Shown: positions 8,475-17,413, numbered from the stretch's first letter. The stretch is 64,000 nt of DNA from Ramlibacter algicola (GCF_016641735.1 NZ_JAEDAO010000001.1:3100001-3164000); one strand, 5' to 3'. The notes: generated by a model not told the origin, from the letters alone. A program made the numbers and translations.

Positions 8475-9453
8475 GGCTCCGCCCCGATGTCGCGGACTTT
8501 TTCCCCTTCACCCACGTCCACGGCTTCAGCAGCCGGTCCCGTCCCACCAGCACCAGCACCACCAGGAACAGCCCCAGCCAGAACGTCCAGTACTGCGGCG
8601 TGATGGACGACAGCAGGTCCTGCAGCAGCTTGAACACCACGGCGCCCAGCACGCCGCCGTACAGCCAGCCGGTGCCGCCGACCACCAGGATCAGCAGTGT
8701 GTCGGCCGAGCGGTCGAAGGCAAAGACGTCGAGCGACGCGAAGCCGGTGGTCTGCGCCAGCAGCGCGCCGGCGGCGCCGGCCAGGCCGGCGGCGATCGTG
8801 TACGCGGCGGACAGGCGCGACGCGACCGGAATGCCGATGGCCATCGCGCGCAGCCGGTTGTCGCGGATCGCCATCAGCGTGGCGCCGAAGGGCGAGCGCA
8901 CCAGGCGGCGCAGCAGCAGGAACGCGACCAGCAGCACGGCGAGGGAGTAGCAAGCGGCCGTCTTGCCGGCCAGGTCGAATTCGAAGCGCCCGAGCAGCGG
9001 CGCGATGGTCACGCCTTGCAAGCCGTCGGCGCCGCCGGTGAGCCAGTCGAGCTTGTTCGCCAGCTCCAGCAGGATCAGCGCCGCGCCCAGGGTGACCATC
9101 AGCCGCGTGAGATCCGTGCCGCGCTGGATGGTCAAGCTGAAGATCGCCCCGAGCACCGTCGAGCCCGCGACCGCCACGGCCAGGCCGACCAGCGGATCGC
9201 CGATGAAGTGCTTGGCCAGCAGCGCCGCCGCATACGCGCCGAAGCCGAAGAACGCCGCATGCCCCAGCGACACGATGCCGGTGAAGCCCAGGATCAGGTC
9301 CAGCGACAGTGCGAACAGCGCCGTGATCGCGATCTCGTTGACGATGGCGGCGTGCCGCGGCAGCACGAAGGGCGCGGCGAACGCCGCGATCCACAGCAGC
9401 GGCTCCCACCAGCGCCAGCGCGACGCAGCCAGCAGCGAACGCTGCGGGTTCAC
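8467..9453 (-). CDS. livM: HAAT ABC transporter permease LivM
   Basis: 328 residues, about nine to ten membrane helices. The core LGFTGIVSLGHAAFFGFGAY and the C-terminal VVGGTGWLYGGVLGAVVF loop are typical of LivM. The start is taken as GTG at 9453, which overlaps the livH stop (GTGA). The frame stays open to 9597, but the extension lies inside livH in another frame and is not protein-like. It pairs with LivH in the inner membrane. Confidence 0.9.
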   Translation of the reverse strand: MNPQRSLLAASRWRWWEPLLWIAAFAAPFVLPRHAAIVNEIAITALFALSLDLILGFTGIVSLGHAAFFGFGAYAAALLAKHFIGDPLVGLAVAVAGSTVLGAIFSLTIQRGTDLTRLMVTLGAALILLELANKLDWLTGGADGLQGVTIAPLLGRFEFDLAGKTAACYSLAVLLVAFLLLRRLVRSPFGATLMAIRDNRLRAMAIGIPVASRLSAAYTIAAGLAGAAGALLAQTTGFASLDVFAFDRSADTLLILVVGGTGWLYGGVLGAVVFKLLQDLLSSITPQYWTFWLGLFLVVLVLVGRDRLLKPWTWVKGKKSATSGRSHA

Positions 9454-10325
9454 GCCTTGCCCCCTTGCCGCACGAACAGCCCCTGCGGCCGCCAGACCAG
9501 GATGACGATCATCAGCGTGTAGACGATGAACGCGCCCATCTTCGGGATGTAGTACTTGCCCGCCACGTCGGCGATGCCCAGCAGCAGCGCCGCGCACAGC
9601 GGCCCCGTGATCGATGACGTTCCGCCGACGGCGACGACGATCAGGAAATAGATCATGTACTTGAGCGGGAACGCCGGATCGAGGCCGAGCACTTCGGCGC
9701 CGAGAGCGCCGCCCAGCCCCGCCAGGCCGCTGCCGAACGCGAACGTCGAGAGGAACACCACGTTGACGTTGATGCCCAGGCCCGCGGCGACACGCTGGTC
9801 ATCGACCGAGGCCCGCAGGCGCGCACCGAAGCGCGTGCGCGTGAGCACCGCCTGCAGCACGATGGTGAGCGCCGCGCACACCGCGATGATGAACAGCCGG
9901 TAGTGGCCCATGCCCAGCGTCCACGCGCCCTCGCCGAGTTCGGTGCGGCCGCGCAGCCAGTCGGGCAGGTGCAGGATCTGCTGCGTCGAGCCGACGAAGT
10001 AGTCGACCGCTGCGACGGCCATGAAGGTCAGCCCGATCGAGAACAGCACCTGGTCCAGGTGCGGCTTGCGGTACAGCGGCCGGTACAGCGTGCGTTCGAG
10101 CACGCCACCGAGCAGCGCCGACCCGAGGAACGCGAGCGGCAGGCAGAGGAGGAACGGCACGCCCGCCTTCTGCATCAGCAGCACGGTGATGTACCCACCC
10201 ACCATCGCGAACGCGCCATGCGCGAGGTTGATGAAGTTCATCAGCCCCATGGTCACCGCCAGCCCCAGGGCCAGGATGAACAGCAGCATGCCGTAGGCGA
10301 TGCCGTCGAAGAGGATGGTGAGCAT
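9450..10325 (-). CDS. livH: HAAT ABC transporter permease LivH
   Basis: 291 residues with about eight membrane segments. It has the family N-terminus (LFDGIAYGMLLFILALGLAVTMGLMNFINLAHGAF pattern) and a VAVGGTSSITGPLCAALLLG loop near the C-terminus. It is the first membrane component after the receptor gene. The 112-bp gap between the receptor and livH holds a palindromic repeat, an arrangement that often lets receptor mRNA accumulate above permease mRNA. Confidence 0.93.
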   Translation of the reverse strand: MLTILFDGIAYGMLLFILALGLAVTMGLMNFINLAHGAFAMVGGYITVLLMQKAGVPFLLCLPLAFLGSALLGGVLERTLYRPLYRKPHLDQVLFSIGLTFMAVAAVDYFVGSTQQILHLPDWLRGRTELGEGAWTLGMGHYRLFIIAVCAALTIVLQAVLTRTRFGARLRASVDDQRVAAGLGINVNVVFLSTFAFGSGLAGLGGALGAEVLGLDPAFPLKYMIYFLIVVAVGGTSSITGPLCAALLLGIADVAGKYYIPKMGAFIVYTLMIVILVWRPQGLFVRQGGKA

Positions 10326-10336
10326 GGGGAACCATT

Positions 10337-10427
10337 GTCATGCCGGGCTCGACCCGGCATCCAGTCCTCAGCACCCCCGGGCGTTCCGGGGGCGCAGCGA
10401 TGGATTGCGGGTCAAGCCCGCAATGAC
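10337..10427. repeat. paired palindromic repeat, family B
   Basis: Two outward palindromes: GTCATGCCGGGCTCGACCCG at the left and GATTGCGGGTCAAGCCCGC ending in AATGAC at the right, with an inner CCCCCGGGCGTTCCGGGGG hairpin. The right half recurs at 17.4 kb and twice at 62.4 kb. It lies between the HAAT receptor gene and livH. Confidence 0.85.
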
Positions 10428-10437
10428 AAGCAGCGCG

Positions 10438-11610
10438 TTACTTCGACTTCCCCGGATCCTTCACATCCTTGATCACGTCGAACTCGGCGTTCCACAGCTG
10501 GCCGTCCTTCTTCTCCACCTTGCGCAGGTAGACGTTCTGGACGATGTCGCGCGTTTGGGCGTCGATGAACACGGGGCCGCGAGGGCTTTCGAAGATCTGG
10601 CCCTTCATGGCGTCGACCAGCGCCTGGCCGCCGCCCTTGCCGCCGGTCTTCTTCAGCGCTTCGTAGATCACGCGCATGCCGTCGTAGCCGCCGACGGCCA
10701 TGAAGTTCGGGCGCATGGCCTTGTTGGCCTTCTGGAAGGCCTCGACGAACTTCTTGTTCGCCGCCGACGGGTGCGCCGCCGAGTAGTGGTGCGAGCTGAC
10801 CACGCCCAGGGCGACGTCGCCCATGTCGTTGAGCTGGTCGTCGTCCGTCACATCCCCCGTGGCGATCAGCTTGATGCCGGCCTTGTCCATGCCGCGCTCG
10901 CCGAACTGCTTCATCACCGCGGCGCCCGCGCCCGAGGGCACGAACACGAACAGCGCGTCGGGCTTGAGGTCACGCACCTTCTGCAGGAAGGGCGCGAAGT
11001 CCGGGTTGCGCAGCGGCACGCGCAGCGACTCGGGCACCTTGCCGCCGTTGAACTCGAAGCGGCTCTTGAAGAACTTCTCGGCGTCCAGGCCCGGGCCGTA
11101 GTCGGTGACCAGCGTGACGACGTTCTTGATGCCGTTCCTGGGCGCCCAGTCGGCCAGCGCCACCGACACCTGCGGCAGCGTGAAGCTGGTGCGCACGATG
11201 AAGGGCGAGGCTTCCGTGATGCTGGACGTCGCGGCGGCCATCACCACCAGCGGCGTCTTCGACTGCGTGGCGATCGGCGCGGTGGCCATGGCCGACGGCG
11301 TGATGCCCATGCCGGCCAGCACGTCGACCTTCTCGTTGACCACCAGCTCCTGCGCCAGGCGGCGCGTGACGTCCGGCAGGCTGGTGTCGTCCTTGACGAT
11401 GAGCTCGATCTTGCGGCCCGCGACGGTGTCGCCGTTCTGCGCCATCCACAGCTTCGCGGCCGCTTCGATCTGGCGGCCGGTGGTGGCCTGCTGGCCGGTC
11501 ATCGGCAGGATCAGGCCGATCTTGAAAGGCGCCTGCTGCGCGCCGGCCAGGCCGGCGGTGGACAGCAGCGCCGCCGCGACGGCAGCGTGCAGGACGGTTC
11601 GCTTGTGCAT
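10438..11610 (-). CDS. HAAT ABC transporter substrate-binding protein
   Basis: 390 residues. The start at 11610 gives the signal peptide MHKRTVLHAAVAAALLSTAGLAGAQQ and has a good ribosome site (GAGGAGA, 8-10 bp upstream); the open frame to 11670 is rejected. The mature protein is a type I periplasmic binding protein of the Leu/Ile/Val-receptor group: FKIGLILPMTGQQATTGRQIEAA at the start, and a PLVVMAAATSSITEASPFIVRTSFTLPQ region lining the usual ligand cleft. It is the first gene of the livHMGF operon. The relatives bind amino acids, amides or aromatic acids; the ligand here is not determined. Confidence 0.92.
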   Translation of the reverse strand: MHKRTVLHAAVAAALLSTAGLAGAQQAPFKIGLILPMTGQQATTGRQIEAAAKLWMAQNGDTVAGRKIELIVKDDTSLPDVTRRLAQELVVNEKVDVLAGMGITPSAMATAPIATQSKTPLVVMAAATSSITEASPFIVRTSFTLPQVSVALADWAPRNGIKNVVTLVTDYGPGLDAEKFFKSRFEFNGGKVPESLRVPLRNPDFAPFLQKVRDLKPDALFVFVPSGAGAAVMKQFGERGMDKAGIKLIATGDVTDDDQLNDMGDVALGVVSSHHYSAAHPSAANKKFVEAFQKANKAMRPNFMAVGGYDGMRVIYEALKKTGGKGGGQALVDAMKGQIFESPRGPVFIDAQTRDIVQNVYLRKVEKKDGQLWNAEFDVIKDVKDPGKSK

Positions 11611-11779
11611 GGAGGTCTCCTCGTGGTCGGCCCTCGCGCGGGCGCGCGATTCGGTGCGGATTCTGGTCACGCCATCGCGACGCGGCCAAGCCGGGCCGGG
11701 GTCTATCAGCTATCCAGTTTAGGCATATCCATGCCCTCGCCATGCCGGATACCATGCGTCCCCTCACCGGAGCACCACC
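11611..11779. promoter_or_regulatory. divergent promoter region, HAAT operon and MetE-C-like gene
   Basis: 169 bp between divergent genes. It contains CTATCAGCTATC at 11703-11714 (two CTATC units 7 bp apart), the core of which is shared with the lysR region at 820-829. It also contains a perfect inverted repeat GGCAT-N4-ATGCC at 11722-11735, about 45-58 bp before the methyltransferase start. Both are operator-like, without direct evidence of a binding protein. Confidence 0.4.
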
Positions 11780-12892
11780 ATGATGAGCCTGCCCGCCCGC
11801 TACGACCACGTCGGCAGCTTCCTGCGCCCGCAATACCTCCTCGAAGCCCGCGAGAAGAAGGCCAAGGGCGAGATCACGCCGCAGCAACTGCGCGAAGTGG
11901 AAGACAAGGCGATCGCCGAGATCGTGCAGTTCCAGCAATCGATCGGCCTCAAGAGCATCACCGACGGCGAGTTCCGCCGCACCTACTTCCACATCGACTT
12001 CCTCGAGCAGCTCGGGGGCGTCAAGACCGACATCCCGGTCACCATCCGCAAGCCCGATGGCAGCGAGGAACTGGCGCCGCCGGTGATCCGCGTGGTCGAC
12101 AAGGTGCGGCATGCCAAGGACATCCAGAAGGCCGACTTCGAGTACCTGAAGTCGCAGGTCGCCGCCGGCAACACGCCAAAGGTGACGATCCCCTCGCCCA
12201 CCATGCTGCACTTCCGCGGCGGCCGCGCCGGCATCAGCCGCGACGCCTATCCGGAGCTGGATCCCGCGTTCTACGACGACGTCGCGCAGGCCTATGGCGA
12301 CGAACTGCGCTCGCTCTACGCGGCCGGCTGCCGCTACGTGCAGATGGACGACACCAACCTCGCCTACCTGTGCGACGAGAAGATGCGCGAGGCGGCGCGC
12401 CAGCGCGGCGACGATCCCGACGAACTGCCGCACCGCTACGCGAAGTTCATCAACAAGGTCGTCGCGCAGAAGCCGCAGGGCATGCTGCTGGCGATGCACC
12501 TGTGCCGCGGCAACTTCAAGAGCACGTTCGCGGCGCAGGGCAACTACGAGCCGGTCGCCGAAGCGCTGCTCAAGGAGATGGACATCGACGCGTACTTCAT
12601 GGAGTACGACGACGACCGCTCCGGCGACTTCCGCCCGCTGCGCTACCTGCCCAAGGGCAAGACCGTGGTGCTCGGCCTCGTGACGACCAAGTTCGGCCAG
12701 CTGGAGAACAAGGACACGCTCAAGCGCCGCATCGACGAAGCCGCGAAGCACGCGCCGCTCGAACAACTGGCGTTGTCGCCGCAGTGCGGCTTCTCCAGCA
12801 CCGTGCACGGCAACAACATCGCGGTCGAGGACCAGCGCAACAAGCTGCGCCTCGTGGTCGAGACGGCCGAGGAAGTCTGGGGCGGCCGCTAA
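11780..12892 (+). CDS. cobalamin-independent methionine synthase C-terminal-domain protein (YxjG/MetE-C-like)
   Basis: 370 residues, corresponding only to the catalytic C-terminal half of MetE. Zinc ligands can be matched as His240 and Cys242 (AMHLCRGN), a Glu near 266, and Cys336 (SPQCGFSS). The MQMDDTNLAYL region forms the barrel's substrate face. Full MetE is about 750 residues, so this is a single-domain methyltransferase using homocysteine or a related thiol as acceptor; the methyl donor is unknown. Some relatives in Proteobacteria work in demethylation or non-folate methyl transfer. It stands alone, divergent from the HAAT operon; either M11780 or the next codon (M11783) may be the start. 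Confidence 0.87.
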   Translation: MMSLPARYDHVGSFLRPQYLLEAREKKAKGEITPQQLREVEDKAIAEIVQFQQSIGLKSITDGEFRRTYFHIDFLEQLGGVKTDIPVTIRKPDGSEELAPPVIRVVDKVRHAKDIQKADFEYLKSQVAAGNTPKVTIPSPTMLHFRGGRAGISRDAYPELDPAFYDDVAQAYGDELRSLYAAGCRYVQMDDTNLAYLCDEKMREAARQRGDDPDELPHRYAKFINKVVAQKPQGMLLAMHLCRGNFKSTFAAQGNYEPVAEALLKEMDIDAYFMEYDDDRSGDFRPLRYLPKGKTVVLGLVTTKFGQLENKDTLKRRIDEAAKHAPLEQLALSPQCGFSSTVHGNNIAVEDQRNKLRLVVETAEEVWGGR

Positions 12893-13002
12893 CGCCGCCC
12901 GAACGCGTCCTTCGGAACGGCAGCAGTCCAAAGCTCTGCACTGCGGTTCACGTGCGGTTCACTTCGTGCTGCCCTAATGGGGCCTCCACAAAGGAGGCTC
13001 TC

Positions 13003-13200
13003 ATGCGACGAACGATTCTGTTGATCGGTGCCGTGGCCGGCGCTTCGGTGCTGGCAGGCTGCGTCGGCTACGTGCCGGTGCCGGCCGAGCCGCAGGTGGT
13101 GTACCAGCAACCGGTGCCGCGCTACCACCAGCGCGACCGTGACGGCGATGGCGTGCCGGACCGCTACGACCGGCGCCCGCGCAACCCCTACCGCTACTGA
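13003..13200 (+). CDS. small lipoprotein with acidic D-x-D-x-D repeat
   Basis: 65 residues. The lipoprotein signal MRRTILLIGAVAGASVLAGC has its lipobox cysteine at residue 20. A short proline-rich stretch (VPVPAEPQVVYQQPVP) follows, then RDRDGDGVPDRYDRRPRNPYRY, which resembles one thrombospondin type-3 or EF-hand-like calcium loop. A strong ribosome site AAGGAGG lies 6 bp before the ATG. It is monocistronic, with its own terminator. It is probably an envelope protein of unknown role, too short for family annotation. Confidence 0.8.
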   Translation: MRRTILLIGAVAGASVLAGCVGYVPVPAEPQVVYQQPVPRYHQRDRDGDGVPDRYDRRPRNPYRY

Positions 13201-13220
13201 TGGGCGGCGTGGGTTCCGGC

Positions 13221-13245
13221 GGGACAGGCGCAAGGCGCTTGTCCC
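13221..13245 (+). terminator. intrinsic terminator-like hairpin after small lipoprotein gene
   Basis: An 11-bp stem (one G-U pair) with an AAG loop: GGGACAGGCGC pairs with GCGCTTGTCCC. It is followed by a T/C-rich stretch (TTGCCTTTCGCC). It lies 21 bp after the lipoprotein stop and before the GYD-domain gene. Confidence 0.65.
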
Positions 13246-13300
13246 TTGCCTTTCGCCTCCCGTGACCTAGAGTTGCCGCCCCTCATTGCAGGAGACGGCC

Positions 13301-13594
13301 ATGGCGACCTACATCACGCTCGGCAAGTTCACCGAGCAGGGCATGCGCGGCATCCGCGAGACCACCAGCCGCGCCGACGCGGTGCGCGAGCAGGCCAAGA
13401 AGGCCGGCATCGAGATGAAATCCATCCACTGGACCCAGGGCAAGTACGACATGGTCGTGCTGTGGGAGGCGCCGGACGAGAAGGCCTTCGCCACGTTCGG
13501 CCTGACCATCGGCAAGGCCGGCAACGTGCGCTTCCAGACGATGCGCGCGTTCACGCGCGACGAGATGGGCGACATCCTGGCGAAGCTCGGCTGA
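13301..13594 (+). CDS. GYD domain-containing protein
   Basis: 97 residues. MATYITLGKFTEQGMRGIRETTSR at the start and the HWTQGKYDMVVLWEAPDEKAFATF core match the GYD family of small ferredoxin-like dimeric proteins (the GYD motif appears here as GKYD). The start at 13301 has AGGAGA 6 bp upstream; an upstream in-frame ATG at 13286 is less likely. The function of the family is not established. It stands between the small lipoprotein and the Vgb-like gene on the same strand. Confidence 0.88.
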   Translation: MATYITLGKFTEQGMRGIRETTSRADAVREQAKKAGIEMKSIHWTQGKYDMVVLWEAPDEKAFATFGLTIGKAGNVRFQTMRAFTRDEMGDILAKLG

Positions 13595-13658
13595 CACCTC
13601 GCCACGGATGACGAAGCGCCGCTGCGGCGACACAATGCGCCTTCATCTAGGAGGCGCC

Positions 13659-14639
13659 ATGTCCCTGCACCGGCGTGACCTGCTGGCGATCGCGGCCTTC
13701 GGGCCGCTGGCCGGCATCGCGGCCCCGGCCCACGCGGCCGGCAAGCTCCAGAGCTGGAAGCTCGCGACCCATCGCCGCACCGGCATCCACGACGTGGCAC
13801 CGGCGCCCGACGGCGGCGTGTGGTTCACCGCGCAGGCGACCGGCCACCTCGGCTGGTTCGAGCCATCGACCGGCCGCACCGACCTCATCCCGCTGGGCAG
13901 CGGCTCATCCCCGCACGGCGTGGTCCAGGGGCCGGACAAGGCCGCGTGGATCACCGACAGCGGCCAGAACGCGATTGCGCGCGTGACCTGGCCCGACCGC
14001 AAGGTGGCGCTGTACCCGCTGCCCGCAGGCACGGGGTACACCAACCTCAACACCTGCGCCTTCGACGGCAACGGCGACCTGTGGTTCACCGGCCAGTCGG
14101 GCTACATCGGCAAGGTCGCGGTCAAGACGGGCCAGGTGATGGCCAGGCCGGCGCCGCGCGGCCGCGGCGCGTACGGCATCACCAGCACGCCGTCGGGCGA
14201 CGTCTGGTACGCATCGCTCGCGGGATCGCACATCGCGCGCATCGATCGCGCCACCGGCGAGGTGCACGTCGTGGAGCCGCCGACCAAGGACCAGGGCGCG
14301 CGGCGCGTGTGGAGCGACAGCCAGGGCCGCCTCTGGGTCAGCGAATGGAACAGCGGCCAGCTGTCGATGCACGACCCGCGCAACAACAGCTGGAAGGCGT
14401 GGAAGCCGCCGGGCGAACGCACGCAGGTGTACGCGGTGTACGTGGACGATCGCGACATCGCCTGGATCAGCGAGTGGGCCGGCAACGCGATCTACTCGTT
14501 CGACCCGAAGACGGAGAAGTTCGAGCGCCATGCGCTCGAGCGCGATGGCGCCAACGTGCGCCAGATCCTCGGGCGCAAGGGCGAGGTGTGGCTGCCCGAA
14601 AGCGGCACCGAGCACATCACGGTGATCCGCACCGCCTGA
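13659..14639 (+). CDS. virginiamycin B lyase-like beta-propeller protein, exported
   Basis: 326 residues. The N-terminus MSLHRRDLLAIAAFGPLAGIAAPAHA is a Tat-type signal peptide (RRDLL), and an AGGAGG ribosome site lies 4 bp before the ATG, fixing the start. The body consists of repeated blades of the kind GGVWFTAQATGHLGWFEPSTG, GDLWFTGQSGYIGKV and GRLWVSEWNSGQLSMHDP, as in the Vgb/streptogramin lyase family. Only some members are antibiotic lyases; most are periplasmic propellers of unknown function, so resistance should not be assumed. It ends 3 bp from the convergent histidine kinase gene. Confidence 0.86.
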   Translation: MSLHRRDLLAIAAFGPLAGIAAPAHAAGKLQSWKLATHRRTGIHDVAPAPDGGVWFTAQATGHLGWFEPSTGRTDLIPLGSGSSPHGVVQGPDKAAWITDSGQNAIARVTWPDRKVALYPLPAGTGYTNLNTCAFDGNGDLWFTGQSGYIGKVAVKTGQVMARPAPRGRGAYGITSTPSGDVWYASLAGSHIARIDRATGEVHVVEPPTKDQGARRVWSDSQGRLWVSEWNSGQLSMHDPRNNSWKAWKPPGERTQVYAVYVDDRDIAWISEWAGNAIYSFDPKTEKFERHALERDGANVRQILGRKGEVWLPESGTEHITVIRTA

Positions 14640-14642
14640 GCG

Positions 14643-16445
14643 TCACGCCGGCGCAGGCTCGTCCACGCCGGCGGCGATCGACAACGCGGCTCGCAATCCC
14701 TCGGCCGTGAGCGGTTTGACCAGGTGCAGGTCGAACCCGGCGACGCGCGTGCGCTCGCGATCGGCGACCTGGCCCCAACCCGTGAGCGCCACCAGCCGCA
14801 CGTCCGCCAGCCCGGGATGGGCGCGGATGCGGCGCGCAGCCTCGAGGCCGTCCACGCCGGGCATGCCGATGTCGAGGAACGCCACTTCGGGATGCCACGA
14901 CGCCGCGGCCGTCACGGCCTCGTGTCCGCCGAACGTGGTCACGACCTCGTGCCCCGCCGAGCGCAGCAGGCTCGCCAGCATCTCCACGGCATCGACGTTG
15001 TCGTCCGCAAGCAGGATGCGCCGGGGCGGGACCGAGCTGACCGGGTCGGCATCGTCCGCGGCGTCGCCCGACGACGGCGGCGGCGCGCCCGGCTTGGGCA
15101 GGCACACGGTGAAGGTGCTGCCCTGCCCCACGCCCCCGCTGCGCACTTCCACCCGGCCGCCGTGCATGCCCACCAGGCTGCGCACCAGCGCCAGGCCGAT
15201 GCCAAGCCCGCCTTCGGAATGCGGCTGGTGGCCGCGGACCTGGGTGAACAGTTCGAACACCGCGGACTGCTGCTCCGGCGGGATGCCGACGCCCGTGTCG
15301 CTGATCGCGACGCACACCTCGCCCTGGTCCACCGACGTCTCGATGCGGATCGCGCCGCCCGGCGGCGTGTACTTCACCGCGTTGGACAGCAGGTTCGAGA
15401 ACACCTGGGCCAGCCGGTCCCGGTCGCCCTGCAGCAGAACGTCGTGCGACGGCAGGACGACGGTGAGCCGGTGGCCGCGCGCGTCCACCAGCGGCTGCAC
15501 GGCCTCGACGCTGCGGGCGACCGTGTCGCCGATGGACACGACCTCGCGCACGATGCGCACCTTGCCCGCGCTGATGCGGGCGACGTCCAGCAGGTCGTTC
15601 ACCAGCCGCAGCAGGTGGTCGAGCTGCCGGTCCATCACGTGCAGCGTGCGCTGCGCCGGTGCTTCCGCCGGCGTGGTGCGCAGAAGGATCTGCAGCCCGT
15701 TCTTGATCGGCGCGAGCGGGTTGCGCAGCTCGTGCGCCAGGGTCGCCAGGAATTCGTCCTTGCGGCGGCCCGCGTCGCGCAGCGCTTCCTCCGCGTTGCG
15801 CCGCTCCGTCACGTCGAGCACGAACTCCACGACCTTGTCGCCGATGCGCCGCGGGGCGAACAGCCCCCACCAGCGCGAGCCGTCCTTGCGGTAGTACTGC
15901 TTCTCGTACGGGACGGCCTCGCCCAGCGTCAGCACTTGGCGCACCGCGTCCCAGGACGCTTCGTGGAACTCGGGCGGGGTGAGCTCCTGCCAGGTCTTGC
16001 CGATCGCCTCGGCGGCACTGAAGCCGCTCATGGCCTGGAAGCCCTCGTTGACGTCGACCAGCCCGAAGTTCTCGCCCCAGACGAGGACGCCCACCGTGCC
16101 GATGCGGCGGGCGCCGATCAGCTTCTCCACGCCGATGCTCTGCTGGGTCACGTCGCGCAGGCGCAAGCCCAGCACGGGCTCCGGACCGTCCTGCAGCCGG
16201 AATGCATGCGCCTCGATCCAGGCTGGGCCACGGCGCAGGCAGAAGCGCAACTCGCCGCAGCCGACCGCGACTTCGTGCAGCACGTGGTGCCACTGCGCGT
16301 CCTCGAGCAGTGCCTCGTCGGTGAACGCCGGGTTGGCTTCGACCAAGCGAAGCGCCCCGGACGCGGTCACTTGCAGGATGCAGCAAGGGTCGTCGATCGA
16401 CTGGAAGAAGCCTGCGTGGAAATTGCTGAACCGTTCTGCCTTCAT
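14643..16445 (-). CDS. PAS-PAS hybrid sensor histidine kinase/response regulator
   Basis: 600 residues with no membrane segment, so a soluble sensor. The domains in order are a degenerate PAS-like region (about 10-105), a PAS/PAC domain (about 115-215), HisKA with phosphoacceptor His238 in AHELRNPLAPI, HATPase_c (about 335-450, with NLLSNAVKYT, DTGVGIP and GGLGIGLAL) and a C-terminal receiver (about 475-595) with acidic pocket DD481-482, phosphoacceptor Asp525 (FLDIGMPG) and Lys577. The start at 16445 (MKAERFSNF) is chosen because the upstream frame is arginine-rich and not protein-like. No partner regulator is adjacent; output must be through another response regulator. Confidence 0.92.
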   Translation of the reverse strand: MKAERFSNFHAGFFQSIDDPCCILQVTASGALRLVEANPAFTDEALLEDAQWHHVLHEVAVGCGELRFCLRRGPAWIEAHAFRLQDGPEPVLGLRLRDVTQQSIGVEKLIGARRIGTVGVLVWGENFGLVDVNEGFQAMSGFSAAEAIGKTWQELTPPEFHEASWDAVRQVLTLGEAVPYEKQYYRKDGSRWWGLFAPRRIGDKVVEFVLDVTERRNAEEALRDAGRRKDEFLATLAHELRNPLAPIKNGLQILLRTTPAEAPAQRTLHVMDRQLDHLLRLVNDLLDVARISAGKVRIVREVVSIGDTVARSVEAVQPLVDARGHRLTVVLPSHDVLLQGDRDRLAQVFSNLLSNAVKYTPPGGAIRIETSVDQGEVCVAISDTGVGIPPEQQSAVFELFTQVRGHQPHSEGGLGIGLALVRSLVGMHGGRVEVRSGGVGQGSTFTVCLPKPGAPPPSSGDAADDADPVSSVPPRRILLADDNVDAVEMLASLLRSAGHEVVTTFGGHEAVTAAASWHPEVAFLDIGMPGVDGLEAARRIRAHPGLADVRLVALTGWGQVADRERTRVAGFDLHLVKPLTAEGLRAALSIAAGVDEPAPA

Positions 16446-16595
16446 CGCCGTCCATCGTCCCCGCACCTGGCGGCACCTTGGGCAGGACGGCTGCCTTCCG
16501 GTGCGTCGGCACCGCACCGACGCGTTCCGCCGCGCTTGGCGGGCCAGGCCACGATGCGCCGCTCGCATTCGGCCCCCAGCGCTCCCGCGGCCGGA

Positions 16596-17129
16596 TCAGA
16601 GGTTGCCCGTGCGGATCAGGAACAGCATCACGCTGGAGCCGTCGCCAGCGTTCAGGTGGTTGCCGATGAACAGGCGGCCGGCGCCCCGCGCGAAGCGCAG
16701 CGTGCGCGGCGGCTGGCCCGGATCGCTGGGCATGACCAGCGCCAGCGCGGCGCCGCTGGTGGTGTTCCAGCTGCCTTCGATCGTTTCCGGCGTCTGCACG
16801 AACTGCCGCCCCGACCCGCTCGGGCTGATGTGCAGTTCGTTCTTCGACTCGGTGATCGCCGCAGACACGTTGCCGGAGGTGGTGCCGTCACCCAGCGTCA
16901 GGTTGCCGGTGTAGACGATGCCTTCGATGACGGCGCCGCCCGGCCCACCCGGGATCAGGCCGGTCTGGTATCCCATGAGGAAGTACTTGCCCGGGATCGG
17001 CGCGGCGCCTTCCACGGCGGCCACGCGCGCCTCCAGGTCGGTGATGGCTGCGGCCAGCGCGGCGAAGTTCTCGTTGACTTCGTTCGCCTTGGACGGGAAG
17101 CCGGGGGAAAAGATGTGCGGGACTTGCAT
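16596..17129 (-). CDS. hypothetical protein with short coiled coil
   Basis: 177 residues, family not recognised. It starts MQVPHIFSPGFPSKANEVNENFAAL and continues with a heptad-like ITDLEARVAAVEG. This combination opens many trimeric surface and tail-fibre-like proteins. The remainder is rich in Gly, Ser and Thr and beta-like. There is no signal peptide from this start. An alternative start at 17159 overlaps the stop of the upstream small lipoprotein as ATGA but lacks a ribosome site; the chosen start has AGGA about 11 bp upstream. It probably forms a two-gene unit with the small lipoprotein. Confidence 0.6.
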   Translation of the reverse strand: MQVPHIFSPGFPSKANEVNENFAALAAAITDLEARVAAVEGAAPIPGKYFLMGYQTGLIPGGPGGAVIEGIVYTGNLTLGDGTTSGNVSAAITESKNELHISPSGSGRQFVQTPETIEGSWNTTSGAALALVMPSDPGQPPRTLRFARGAGRLFIGNHLNAGDGSSVMLFLIRTGNL

Positions 17130-17155
17130 GGTGGATGTTCCTGGTTCGATGGTTC

Positions 17156-17299
17156 TCATTGCCAGGTGGCGTCGTTCCACGCGACCTGGTCCCACACGGC
17201 GGTGCCGGGGTCGCCGCCGCCGCACGCGGCGAGCAGCGAGCCGATGCAAAGCGCCAGCCAGCCGCGCCGGCGCAAGGTGCTCGATTCAATGGTTTGCAT
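17156..17299 (-). CDS. very small putative lipoprotein
   Basis: 47 residues. A basic start (MQTIESSTLRRRG) leads to the hydrophobic segment WLALCIGSLLAAC, with a lipobox cysteine near residue 26. The short mature tail is GGGDPGTAVWDQVAWNDATWQ-like. Its stop overlaps, as ATGA, a possible start of the following coiled-coil gene. The open frame extends upstream through a palindromic repeat, but that part is not plausible protein. It could alternatively be a truncated remnant of a longer lipoprotein. Confidence 0.5.
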   Translation of the reverse strand: MQTIESSTLRRRGWLALCIGSLLAACGGGDPGTAVWDQVAWNDATWQ

Positions 17300-17413
17300 G
17301 CGTCTGTCGCTCCTTGTGAAGACAGTCGCGTTTGTCGCGCGCCGCGCGCGGCGCGTCATCACGCATGCAGGGCGTTGACGAACGAGCCGGCGCGTGGCAG
17401 GACGCCGGCGGTT

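Noticed and set aside
10300..13200. 966-codon plus-strand open frame
   Set aside because: Shadow of the HAAT receptor and MetE-C-like genes; only its last 65 codons (small lipoprotein) are real.
13659..14639. Antibiotic (streptogramin) resistance from the Vgb-like gene
   Set aside because: Most exported Vgb-like propellers are not lyases; no evidence here for the activity.
14724..17378. 884-codon plus-strand open frame
   Set aside because: Antisense shadow of the hybrid histidine kinase; no domains.
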